NCBI RefSeq assembly: GCF_004770745.1
Contig: NZ_RQGD01000023.1
Location: 76,198 to 140,197 of the forward strand
Direction of reading: 5' to 3'
DNA length: 64,000 nucleotides
DNA from: Leptospira ognonensis
GTDB taxonomy: Bacteria > Spirochaetota > Leptospiria > Leptospirales > Leptospiraceae
Position numbers and translations under genes: made by a program
Shown here: in pieces, positions 29,775-37,399 of the stretch
Layout: each line of letters opens with the position of its first letter
Numbering within the stretch: the stretch's first letter is position 1
Notes under the pieces: model-generated
Told to the model about the DNA's origin: nothing
Database searches by the model: none
The model's input: the letters and a program-made list of their open reading frames with translations, nothing else

Positions 29775-30629
29775 TTATTTGAAAATCACAGTCTTATTTT
29801 TCCATACAATGACTCTATGTTCGAGTACAAATCGGATTGCTCGAGCTAGTACCACTTTTTCAATATCCCTACCATTTAATACGAGTTTGTCTTTAGTAAA
29901 ACTGTGATCAACGGGAATCACGTCTTGGGCGAGTATCGGACCTTCATCCAGTGAGCTTGTGACAAAGTGTGCAGTTGCACCAATGAGTTTCACTCCTCTT
30001 TCATACGCTTGCTTGTATGGGCTTGCACCCACGAAGGCAGGAAGGAAGGAGTGGTGGATATTGACAATCCGTTCCGGAAATTGTGAGACAAAGTTTTCGG
30101 AGAGGATGCGCATGTATTTTGCAAGGACGATAAAATCAAACGGTATTGTTTGCAGAAAATTTAGGATTTTGCCCTCATGCTCTTCCCTCGACAAACCTTC
30201 GTGGTCTATGAATTGGAAGGGCAAATGAAAATCTTCAACTAAGGACTGTAGTTCTTTATGATTCGAGATTACACAGGGAATGTCAATGTCCAATTCCTTG
30301 GAACGGTGGCGCAGGAGCAGGTCTCCTAGGCAATGGCTTTCTCTCGTGGCAAACAAAATCACTTTCTGCCTTTTCTCGGCATGCACCTTGATTTCGGCAT
30401 CCTGTGGAAGAAGGGCTTTGATGCGGTTCAGATGGTCCGTGTTTTCTGGATGGCCAAAGAATTCTGTCCGCATAAAAAAGATAGAATCTACTGGATCGAC
30501 GAATTCATGATTGGAAACGATATTGCAACCGGTTTCCAGGAGTAAGCCTGTGATTCCATGGATCAGACCAGGTTTGTCAGGGCAACGGATCAGGAGGGTC
30601 TGGCGGAGGGGAGCACTTCGTTTTTCCAT
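29775..30629 (-). CDS. purU: Formyltetrahydrofolate deformylase PurU
   Basis: PurU hydrolyses 10-formyl-THF to formate and THF, balancing one-carbon pools. I place the start at the ATG preceded four bases upstream by GGTGA, giving 284 residues, the family length. A longer open frame to 30911 is leader sequence. An N-terminal ACT domain (LLIRCPDKPGLIHGITGLL) is followed by the formyltransferase-like catalytic domain with NIHHSFLPAF, GATAHFVT and DEGPI carrying the Asn-His-Asp set. It diverges from rmlA. Confidence 0.95.
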   Translation of the reverse strand: MEKRSAPLRQTLLIRCPDKPGLIHGITGLLLETGCNIVSNHEFVDPVDSIFFMRTEFFGHPENTDHLNRIKALLPQDAEIKVHAEKRQKVILFATRESHCLGDLLLRHRSKELDIDIPCVISNHKELQSLVEDFHLPFQFIDHEGLSREEHEGKILNFLQTIPFDFIVLAKYMRILSENFVSQFPERIVNIHHSFLPAFVGASPYKQAYERGVKLIGATAHFVTSSLDEGPILAQDVIPVDHSFTKDKLVLNGRDIEKVVLARAIRFVLEHRVIVWKNKTVIFK

Positions 30630-30701
30630 TTTCACCGATTCTTTTCCGGTCGCAGAACGGTACAAGCAGAAAATATAAGACATAATTCGGCTAGGTTTTC
30701 T

Positions 30702-30752
30702 GTTCAAGGTTTGAACGGTTTGCTTGACTGGCGATTGGGACGACCAAAAATT
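30702..30752 (+). promoter_or_regulatory. rml promoter with GTTCA-N5-TGAAC operator candidate
   Basis: The palindrome GTTCAAGGTTTGAAC (30702-30716) is followed by the block TTTGCTTGACTG, containing a TTGACT -35-like box at 30724-30729. The -10 region 16 bases further (AAAAAT, 30746-30751) is weak. The same palindrome with the same 8-nt offset to an identical TTGACT occurs ahead of the MarR gene 4.5 kb downstream. Binding by that regulator is inferred, not shown. Confidence 0.6.
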
Positions 30753-30761
30753 GAAATGCAT

Positions 30762-30782
30762 GGGACTCAAGGGGCGAAGCTG
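30762..30782 (+). promoter_or_regulatory. JUMPstart/ops-like leader element, copy 1
   Basis: The sequence GGGACTCAAGGGGCGAAGCT plus a final G is repeated at the second polysaccharide block with one difference. It lies in the rmlA leader, 57 bases before the ATG. Its core AGGGGCGAAGC resembles the enterobacterial JUMPstart/ops core (AGGGGCGGTAGC), where RfaH loads on paused RNA polymerase. Similarity is by eye. Confidence 0.5.
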
Positions 30783-30839
30783 CGTCCAGACCGAATCCGA
30801 TCGCCAAAATTCTACAAAATCAATCCGTAGGCATAAAAT

Positions 30840-31736
30840 ATGAAAGGCATTATTCTCGCTGGTGGTTCTGGAACCAGACTCTATCCCATCACACGCGGTG
30901 TCGTAAAACAACTTCTCCCCGTTTACGATAAACCGATGATTTACTACCCGCTTTCCGTCTTAATGCTCGCCGGCATTCGTGAAATTTTGATCATTTCCAC
31001 TCCTGCCGACACGCATAGGTTCCAGGAAATTTTTGGTGATGGATCGGATCTCGGTCTGAAAATATTTTATAAGGTGCAGCCGTCTCCCGACGGACTAGCA
31101 CAGGCCTTTTTGCTTGGGGAAGAATTTTTAAATGGGGAAGATGCCTGTCTCGTATTAGGTGATAATATTTTTTACGGACATGGATTTACGGAGCTTCTAC
31201 AAAATTCAGTAAAAAAAGTGAAAGAGGAACGTCGGTCTGTCGTTTTCGGATACTATGTAAAGGATCCAGAGAGATATGGAGTGGTCGAGTTTGATTCATC
31301 GGGAAAAGCGCTCTCCATTGAAGAAAAACCAAAAACTCCCAAAAGCAATTATGCAGTCATCGGACTTTATTTCTATACGGCCGATGTTGTTGCCGTTGCA
31401 AAGAGCATCAAACCATCTGATAGAGGCGAGTTAGAGATAACCACCGTCAATCAGGTGTATTTAGATCAGGGCAATCTCGATGTAAACGTAATGGGTCGTG
31501 GTTATGCCTGGCTCGATACAGGGACGCATGAAAGTCTACTGGAAGCATCTAACTTTATAGAGGTGATCGAGAGAAGACAAGGATTAAAAATCGCATGTCT
31601 TGAAGAAATTGCTTTCGAAATGGGTTATATTTCCGAAGAAAAACTTCTGAAATTGGCGGAACCTTTGAAAAAAAATCAGTATGGTCAATATCTCTTTGAG
31701 ATCGTGAAACGAAAAACGAAAACATTAAAAAACTAA
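30840..31736 (+). CDS. rmlA: Glucose-1-phosphate thymidylyltransferase RmlA
   Basis: First step of dTDP-L-rhamnose synthesis: glucose-1-phosphate plus dTTP gives dTDP-glucose. The protein has 298 residues, the family length. It opens [19 protein letters not shown] (nucleotide loop) and has [29 protein letters not shown] and [15 protein letters not shown], all RmlA signatures. It is the first gene of the first polysaccharide block, with rmlC four bases downstream. Confidence 0.97.
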   Translation: MKGIILAGGSGTRLYPITRGVVKQLLPVYDKPMIYYPLSVLMLAGIREILIISTPADTHRFQEIFGDGSDLGLKIFYKVQPSPDGLAQAFLLGEEFLNGEDACLVLGDNIFYGHGFTELLQNSVKKVKEERRSVVFGYYVKDPERYGVVEFDSSGKALSIEEKPKTPKSNYAVIGLYFYTADVVAVAKSIKPSDRGELEITTVNQVYLDQGNLDVNVMGRGYAWLDTGTHESLLEASNFIEVIERRQGLKIACLEEIAFEMGYISEEKLLKLAEPLKKNQYGQYLFEIVKRKTKTLKN

Positions 31737-31740
31737 GAAT

Positions 31741-32307
31741 ATGAATATATATGAGTCAACATTGGCGGATGTCTTCATCATTGAACCGAAAGTTTGGGGC
31801 GATGAGAGAGGCTACTTTTTTGAAAGTTATAGAGAGGATCTCATTTCAAAACACCTTCGAAAATTTCATTGGGTTCAAGACAATGAATCCTTGTCGGTTA
31901 AGGGAGTCCTTCGTGGCTTGCACTACCAGCTACCTCCATTTGCGCAGTCCAAACTTGTGCGCGTCATACGAGGATCTGTCCTTGATGTGGCCGTTGACAT
32001 TCGGAAAGGTTCACCAAATTTTGGAAAACATATGACAATTGAATTGAGTGAAGAAAATAAGAAACAAGTACTCATTCCAAGAGGATTCGCTCATGGATTT
32101 CTCGTCCTAAGTGACACTGCCATTTTCTCTTATAAAGTAGATAATTATTATTCCAAAGAATCGGAACGGTCTATCCTTTGGAATGACCCTAGCATTGGAG
32201 TGGACTGGCAATTGTCAGAATCCCATTTGGTTCTCTCTGAAAAGGATAAGGTTGGGAAACAGCTCTCTGAGGTAGACATCTTTCCAAGTAGCGATTTGTA
32301 TGCTTAA
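31741..32307 (+). CDS. rmlC: dTDP-4-dehydrorhamnose 3,5-epimerase RmlC
   Basis: RmlC inverts C3 and C5 of dTDP-4-keto-6-deoxyglucose. The 188-residue cupin shows FFESYRED, the catalytic His region GVLRGLHYQLPP, RVIRGSVLDVAVDIRKGSP and IPRGFAHGFLVLSD. A second RmlC-family protein lies about 19 kb downstream in a different cassette; this one, flanked by rmlA and rmlD, is the rhamnose enzyme. It overlaps rmlD by 8 bases. Confidence 0.95.
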   Translation: MNIYESTLADVFIIEPKVWGDERGYFFESYREDLISKHLRKFHWVQDNESLSVKGVLRGLHYQLPPFAQSKLVRVIRGSVLDVAVDIRKGSPNFGKHMTIELSEENKKQVLIPRGFAHGFLVLSDTAIFSYKVDNYYSKESERSILWNDPSIGVDWQLSESHLVLSEKDKVGKQLSEVDIFPSSDLYA

Positions 32308-33154
32308 CGTATTAGTAACAGGTGGTAATGGACAATTGGGTTGTGAAATTCGTGAGGTTGCCCCAGAATTTGCAGACAAACTTCGACTATTCTTTGTAAC
32401 ACGTGAAAACTTAAATCTGGAGAGTGAATCCGAGATTGAAACATTTATTTCTGCCAATCAAATCCAAGCAATCGTCAACACTGCCGCCTACACTGCAGTT
32501 GACTTGGCAGAAAAAGAACCGGAAAAGGCAAGGTCGAGCAATGTTGTCATTCCGAAACTTTTAGCAAAAATTGCCAACCGACACAAAATCAAGATGCTGC
32601 ATGTATCCACGGATTTTGCATTCGACGGAAAATCTGGCAAACCCTACAAAGAGGACGATTTGACTTCACCTATTTCCATCTATGGAAAAACAAAAGAGGA
32701 AGGAGAAAGAGAAGTCTTAAAAGAACTGCCGAAGGCCATTATCTTAAGAACATCCTGGGTCTATTCCAAGTATGGAAATAACTTTTTGAAAACCATCCGT
32801 AGGCTCGGAAAAGAAAGGCCTGAATTAAAAATCATTTATGATCAAATCGGAACGCCTACTTGGGCACGTGACTTGGCTCGAGTGATCTTAAAAATGATTC
32901 AGACCAAAGATCTTTCTGGTTTTTACCACTATTCGAATGAAGGCATCGCCAGCTGGTATGACTTTGCCAAAGAGATATTAGATTTAAGTAATCTAAAAAC
33001 CAAGATTCTTCCGATTGAAACAAGCGAATATCCAACGCCCGCGACTCGTCCCACATATTCTGTGTTAAACAAGAAAAAGATAAAACAAACTTTAGAGATC
33101 GAGATTCCTCATTGGAAGGACAGCTTAAAAGTGTGTCTTTCCGAATTGGATTGA
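32300..33154 (+). CDS. rmlD: dTDP-4-dehydrorhamnose reductase RmlD
   Basis: Last step of dTDP-L-rhamnose synthesis, NAD(P)H reduction of the 4-keto group. The 284-residue extended SDR has GGNGQLGCEI, NTAAYTAVDLAEKE, VSTDFAFDGKSGKPYKE and IYGKTKEEGE (Tyr/Lys pair), all typical of RmlD. Confidence 0.96.
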   Translation: MLNVLVTGGNGQLGCEIREVAPEFADKLRLFFVTRENLNLESESEIETFISANQIQAIVNTAAYTAVDLAEKEPEKARSSNVVIPKLLAKIANRHKIKMLHVSTDFAFDGKSGKPYKEDDLTSPISIYGKTKEEGEREVLKELPKAIILRTSWVYSKYGNNFLKTIRRLGKERPELKIIYDQIGTPTWARDLARVILKMIQTKDLSGFYHYSNEGIASWYDFAKEILDLSNLKTKILPIETSEYPTPATRPTYSVLNKKKIKQTLEIEIPHWKDSLKVCLSELD

Positions 33155-33181
33155 ATTTTTTTAAATTTAAGGCAAACTGAT

Positions 33182-34186
33182 TTGGCTACACATTACGTTC
33201 TAAAAAAAAGAAAGAATCCTAATTTGCTTACTCTTATCATTCCTTGCTATAACGAGGAAAAGGTGATTCCTTATCTTAAGGAATCCTTGAAGCAGATTCT
33301 TCCACAAATTCCATCACAGGTGGAAATTCTCCTAGTCAATGATGGGAGTTCCGACACTACGATTGAAGAGCTTATCAAATGGTCCCAGGAAGAAAAAAGA
33401 GTGAAAATTCTCAGTTTTGCCAGGAATTTTGGGCATCAGATAGCGGTGACAGCTGGGATGGATTTTGCGTTAGGTGATGCTATCGTCATTATGGATGCCG
33501 ATTTGCAAGACCCCCCTGAAGTGATTTTGGAAATGTTGGCAAAATACCGCGATGGATACGATGTAGTTTACGGAAAAAGAGAAGAAAGAGTAGGGGAATC
33601 TTTTTTTAAACTAGCAACGGCTTGGCTATTTTATCGTTTGATGAAGGTTCTAGTACATAAAGATTTACCGCTCGACTCTGGTGACTTTAGGCTCATTTCA
33701 AGGAATTGTCTGGATGCGATTAAGCTCATGCGGGAAAAACATCGGTTCCTAAGAGGCATGGGAGCTTGGGTCGGATTCCCGCAAACTCCCGTTATCTATA
33801 AACGAGCCGCACGTGCCGCAGGAGAAACAAAATACCCTTTACGCAAAATGCTGACACTTGCTATGAATGCCGCGATTTCATTTTCGCCACTTCCACTCAG
33901 GCTTAGTTTATCTCTTGGGTTTGTGATTGCATTTGTCGGTTTTGTTGTGGGACTGACCGCCGTAGTTAAGGCTTGGATGCACTATTCGGGCTTATATCCA
34001 GATTTGGTGTACAATCCAGGTTGGGCAACCATTGTCGCCTTACTTTGTATTATCGGTGGTTCAATTTTGATTTCGATAGGTATTTTGGGTGAATACATAG
34101 CGCGAATTTTTGAAGAGGTTAAGGGTCGACCCTTATATGTAGTTGAGTCTACGTTTAATATGGAACAAACAAAGAGGAAGAAGTAA
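33182..34186 (+). CDS. GT2 polyprenyl-phosphate glycosyltransferase (GtrB/ArnC type)
   Basis: This 334-residue protein starts at TTG. A cytoplasmic GT-A domain has TLIIPCYNEEKVIP, VNDGSSDTT, IMDADLQDPPE (DxD) and GDFRLISR. Two C-terminal transmembrane helices (about 235-260 and 275-300) follow, as in GtrB, ArnC and DPM1. Such enzymes load one sugar from a nucleotide donor onto undecaprenyl phosphate for use outside the membrane, typically to decorate O-antigen. No matching GT-C transferase or GtrA flippase is beside it. Position between rmlD and rmlB is unusual. Confidence 0.88.
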   Translation: MATHYVLKKRKNPNLLTLIIPCYNEEKVIPYLKESLKQILPQIPSQVEILLVNDGSSDTTIEELIKWSQEEKRVKILSFARNFGHQIAVTAGMDFALGDAIVIMDADLQDPPEVILEMLAKYRDGYDVVYGKREERVGESFFKLATAWLFYRLMKVLVHKDLPLDSGDFRLISRNCLDAIKLMREKHRFLRGMGAWVGFPQTPVIYKRAARAAGETKYPLRKMLTLAMNAAISFSPLPLRLSLSLGFVIAFVGFVVGLTAVVKAWMHYSGLYPDLVYNPGWATIVALLCIIGGSILISIGILGEYIARIFEEVKGRPLYVVESTFNMEQTKRKK

Positions 34187-35196
34187 TGTTGAAATCTATT
34201 CTAGTGACTGGCGGAGCTGGATTTATCGGATCCAATTTTGTACCTTATTTTTTGGAAAAAAATCCCGATACCCACTTGATCAATTTGGATCTTCTTACCT
34301 ATGCTGGAAATTTAGAAAATTTAAAGGAAGTCGAAGGAAATCCTCGTTATACATTCGTTAAAGGCGATATTAAAGATCAAAATCTGATCACTTCTCTTTT
34401 TACAAAATATGATATCAGAGGAGTGATTCACTTTGCAGCGGAAAGCCATGTGGACAATTCCATCTCAAACCCAGAAGTATTCCTCCAAACAAATGTGATC
34501 GGAACATTTGTTTTAGTTCATGCTGCCTATAAGCATTGGATGGAGAAACCTTTTGTTTATAAACCGGGTTATGAATCCTCAAGGTTTCATCATGTGTCCA
34601 CGGATGAAGTTTATGGAACACTTGGTGAGACAGGGCTCTTTGAAGAGACGACAGCCTATGCACCAAATTCTCCCTATAGTGCTAGTAAGGCGGGAAGTGA
34701 TTTTGTCGTAAGAAGTTATCACCATACCTACGGCATGAATACAGTTACAACCAACTGTTCCAATAATTATGGACCTAAGCAGCATTCAGAAAAACTAATA
34801 CCAACGATCATCAGAAAGGCCATCGCCAATGAAAAGATTCCGATTTATGGACAGGGGACAAATGTACGGGATTGGCTTTATGTCTTGGATCATGCCATCG
34901 GCATTGAACTTGCCTTCCATAAGGGAGTCAGTGGGGAAACGTATAACATTGGCGGACGAAATGAACGTAATAATAATTACATCGTGAACAAAATTTGTGA
35001 AATCCTTGATGTGAAAAGGCCTAGGTCCGATGGGAAAAGCTATAAATCTCTCATCACTTTTGTCGCTGACAGACCAGGTCATGATCTGCGTTATGCGATT
35101 GATGCGACCAAAATCGAAACGGAACTTGGTTGGCAAGCACACGAAAATTTTGAATCAGGAATCTTAAAAACGGTAGATTGGTATTTGAATCAATAA
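34186..35196 (+). CDS. rmlB: dTDP-glucose 4,6-dehydratase RmlB
   Basis: Second enzyme of the rhamnose pathway, converting dTDP-glucose to the 4-keto-6-deoxy intermediate that also feeds amino- and branched deoxysugars. The 336-residue extended SDR shows VTGGAGFIGSNF, HFAAESHVDNSI, HVSTDEVYGTLG and YSASKAGSD with the catalytic Tyr/Lys. The ATG overlaps the glycosyltransferase stop (TAATG). It ends the first block; the second regulatory region begins three bases after its stop. Confidence 0.97.
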   Translation: MLKSILVTGGAGFIGSNFVPYFLEKNPDTHLINLDLLTYAGNLENLKEVEGNPRYTFVKGDIKDQNLITSLFTKYDIRGVIHFAAESHVDNSISNPEVFLQTNVIGTFVLVHAAYKHWMEKPFVYKPGYESSRFHHVSTDEVYGTLGETGLFEETTAYAPNSPYSASKAGSDFVVRSYHHTYGMNTVTTNCSNNYGPKQHSEKLIPTIIRKAIANEKIPIYGQGTNVRDWLYVLDHAIGIELAFHKGVSGETYNIGGRNERNNNYIVNKICEILDVKRPRSDGKSYKSLITFVADRPGHDLRYAIDATKIETELGWQAHENFESGILKTVDWYLNQ

Positions 35197-35199
35197 TGC

Positions 35200-35250
35200 G
35201 TTCATAGCGTGAACGCTTTGCTTGACTGAAATGTTCATGAAATGAACGAT
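35200..35250 (+). promoter_or_regulatory. marR promoter with two GTTCA-N5-TGAAC palindromes
   Basis: Palindrome 1 is 35200-35214. The TTTGCTTGACTG block with TTGACT at 35222-35227 keeps the same 8-nt offset as at rmlA. Palindrome 2 (GTTCATGAAATGAAC, 35233-35247) covers the presumed -10 (AACGAT, 35245-35250). The two palindrome centres are 33 bases apart, about three helical turns. This fits cooperative binding and autorepression by the adjacent MarR protein, as an inference. Confidence 0.62.
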
Positions 35251-35281
35251 GTCCCTGACAAGAATCCCCTTTCGAAAAAGT

Positions 35282-35302
35282 GGGACTGAAGGGGCGAAGC
35301 TG
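35282..35302 (+). promoter_or_regulatory. JUMPstart/ops-like leader element, copy 2
   Basis: The same 21-nt element as at rmlA, with one change (GGGACTGAAG for GGGACTCAAG), lies 48 bases before the marR ATG. Upstream CCCCTT (35266-35271) can pair with AAGGGG inside the element (35289-35294), so a leader hairpin with a 17-nt loop is possible here but not at rmlA. Confidence 0.5.
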
Positions 35303-35350
35303 TCCTTTTCCTTTCTACCTTTTCGAGAAACCGCGAATACGAAAACAACC

Positions 35351-35704
35351 ATGGCAGAAGATTATACATTAAAGGTACTGCGCCTACTGCAGGAAAATCC
35401 ACACCTATCCCAACGTGAGGCCTCCGATGTGTTAGGGCTCAGTTTGGGTAAAACCAACTATGTGATCAATGCCCTGATTGAAAAAGGAATGATCAAGATT
35501 AAGAATTTTAAGAATAACAAAAACAAATCCACCTATGCCTATCTATTGACACCCCAAGGTGTAGAAGAAAAAGCACGGCTTACGATGCACTTTTTTGAAG
35601 TTAAGAAATTAGAATATGAAGAATTAAAAGGGGAAGTCGAGAAGCTTGCCAAAGAAAAGGCAGAAAATTCGAAACACGGTCCGGAGTTTGGTTTCAAAGT
35701 TTAA
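35351..35704 (+). CDS. EPS-associated MarR-family transcriptional regulator
   Basis: I place the start at MAEDYTLKVLRLLQ, giving 117 residues; the open frame upstream covers the leader elements and is not coding. A winged helix-turn-helix (LSQREASDVLGLSLGKTNYVINALIEKGM, wing with NKNKSTYAYLLTPQG) is followed by a C-terminal coiled coil (KKLEYEELKGEVEKLAKEKAE). This matches the MarR_EPS group found at the head of polysaccharide loci, including Leptospira rfb. It probably regulates its own promoter and perhaps rml through shared palindromes. Confidence 0.88.
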   Translation: MAEDYTLKVLRLLQENPHLSQREASDVLGLSLGKTNYVINALIEKGMIKIKNFKNNKNKSTYAYLLTPQGVEEKARLTMHFFEVKKLEYEELKGEVEKLAKEKAENSKHGPEFGFKV

Positions 35705-35726
35705 TTGGTACTTTTAAAATAATCAG

Positions 35727-36737
35727 ATGGCAAACGTTTTTGTTTCTACCTTTCCTTTTTGTCGCACCTCACCCAGAGCTCTCCAAATTTTAGAAGAAAA
35801 TGGACATCAAGTAGTTGTAAACCCAAACGGTCGTAAGATGAAGCCAAATGAAGTGGCAGAAGCGGCAAAATCATTTGACGCACTCATTGCCGGGACGGAA
35901 GATTTATTACCTCTCGTAAAAGAATCAGATGCCTTGAAGCTCATTTCTCGAGTTGGGGTAGGACTTGATAGCGTTCCCCTCGGACTTTGTACAGAAAGGG
36001 GGATTGCTGTAACCTATACTCCAGATGCCGTTTCACCTGCGGTCTCCGAAATGGCCGTTTGCCTCATCGTCGATGCTATGCGCAAGCTTACGTATGCAGA
36101 TAGAGAGATCAGACAGAGTAAATGGTCAAGACCCTATGGAGATCGAATCGGTGGAGCATCCATCGGCATTTTGGGTTTCGGAAGGATTGGAAAACGAGTC
36201 GCTTCTCATTTGCTCGGTTATTTGCCCAAAGAAATTTTAGTCTGTGATTTGTTAGACCAGTCGAATGAAATTGCAGAATTGCAAGTTTTATCGAATCAAA
36301 TTTATCATTTTAACGCAAAGGTGGGGAAAAATTGGAATCCTACGGCCATCAAACAGGTATCATTTGTCGAGTTGCTAAAGTCTTCTGATGCCATCACCAT
36401 TCATATCCCCTTGGAAAAGGAAAATATAAACCTGTTCCAGGAAAATATATTTCGCTCTATGAAAAATAAGGCAGTGCTCGTCAATACCTCTCGAGGTGAA
36501 ATCGTAAATGAAACCGATCTCCTTAAGGCACTCCAAGATAAAGTCATCGCAGCTGCGGCCTTAGATGTCTTTGAGGAAGAACCATACTATGGTCCATTGA
36601 AAGAACTGGAGCAGGTCATATTGACACAACATATGGGATCCTGTAGTGAAGACTGTAGGGAAGCAATGGAGAAGGAAGCAGCGGAGAATTTGGTTTCGTT
36701 TTTTAAAGGGCAGAGCGTGAAAGATCGGGTCGTTTGA
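35727..36737 (+). CDS. D-2-hydroxyacid dehydrogenase (phosphoglycerate dehydrogenase-like)
   Basis: This 336-residue NAD-dependent dehydrogenase has the nucleotide loop GILGFGRIGKRV near residue 146, the catalytic Arg in NTSRGEIVNE, Glu in VFEEEPYYG and His in LTQHMGS. SerA-like relatives occur at the start of Leptospira rfb loci. The natural substrate is unknown; it could supply a hydroxy- or keto-acid for a sugar side chain. It is 22 bases downstream of the MarR gene and carries no C-terminal ACT domain. Confidence 0.85.
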   Translation: MANVFVSTFPFCRTSPRALQILEENGHQVVVNPNGRKMKPNEVAEAAKSFDALIAGTEDLLPLVKESDALKLISRVGVGLDSVPLGLCTERGIAVTYTPDAVSPAVSEMAVCLIVDAMRKLTYADREIRQSKWSRPYGDRIGGASIGILGFGRIGKRVASHLLGYLPKEILVCDLLDQSNEIAELQVLSNQIYHFNAKVGKNWNPTAIKQVSFVELLKSSDAITIHIPLEKENINLFQENIFRSMKNKAVLVNTSRGEIVNETDLLKALQDKVIAAAALDVFEEEPYYGPLKELEQVILTQHMGSCSEDCREAMEKEAAENLVSFFKGQSVKDRVV

Positions 36738-36823
36738 GATCTGGTTTTCTGGTTTCTTTAAGTTTGCCAATAAAATAAGGCCGAAAACCAAGCGAAAAGA
36801 TATTTATAAAGTAATACATCCAA

Positions 36824-37399
36824 ATGACACTACATATGCAAAAAGCATTATTTCTGGATCGAGATGGAGTTGTTAATAAGGATAAAGATTATGTGCACCG
36901 GATTAAAGACTTTGAATTCCAAGAAGGTATTTTTGATTTATGCCGAATGGCAAATCATCAAGGTTATCTTATTTTTATCATTACCAACCAAGCAGGGATA
37001 GCTCGCGGTTATTACTCTGAGCGAGATTTTATACTTCTCACAAAATGGATGTTAAATGATTTTCGAAGAGAGGGATGTTTTGTTTCCAAGGTCTATTATT
37101 GTCCCTACCACCCTGAATATGGAAACGAAAAATACAAACGCGTCTCTGCTTTTCGAAAACCTGCACCAGGTATGATTCTTAAGGCTGCCAAGCGATTTGA
37201 GGTCGATCTAGCAAGTTCCCTTTTGGTCGGGGACCAGGAAACTGACATTGAGGCTGGAATAAACGCTGGCATTGGTAAAAATTTTCTCTTATATAACCCC
37301 GAGAAAAAGAAGCAGTCTATGGACAGTCGCGCGATTGGAATCAAATCCTTACAAGAAGTTGTCAGCTTTCTTGCGTTAGAGAACAAAATCGAATCATAA
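36824..37399 (+). CDS. gmhB: D-glycero-D-manno-heptose 1,7-bisphosphate 7-phosphatase
   Basis: This HAD phosphatase of 191 residues removes the 7-phosphate in GDP- or ADP-heptose synthesis. It shows the nucleophile and acid pair D12-R-D14, TNQAG motif II and VGDQETD motif IV. The usual zinc site (C-x-H then CxC before RKP) is only half present: C93 and H96 remain, but the CxC pair is replaced by S108 and F110. An internal ATG four codons in is an alternative start. It sits with hddC, hddA and gmhA. The 86-base gap upstream holds no obvious feature. Confidence 0.87.
   Translation: MTLHMQKALFLDRDGVVNKDKDYVHRIKDFEFQEGIFDLCRMANHQGYLIFIITNQAGIARGYYSERDFILLTKWMLNDFRREGCFVSKVYYCPYHPEYGNEKYKRVSAFRKPAPGMILKAAKRFEVDLASSLLVGDQETDIEAGINAGIGKNFLLYNPEKKKQSMDSRAIGIKSLQEVVSFLALENKIES

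Noticed and set aside
30630..30911. N-terminal extension of purU by 94 codons
   Set aside because: The ATG at 30629 has a good ribosome site and gives the family length; the extension crosses the rml promoter, palindrome and leader element and reads as non-coding.
35249..35350. N-terminal extension of the MarR gene
   Set aside because: The extra codons translate the ops-like leader element and have no family similarity; MAEDYTL is the expected N-terminus.
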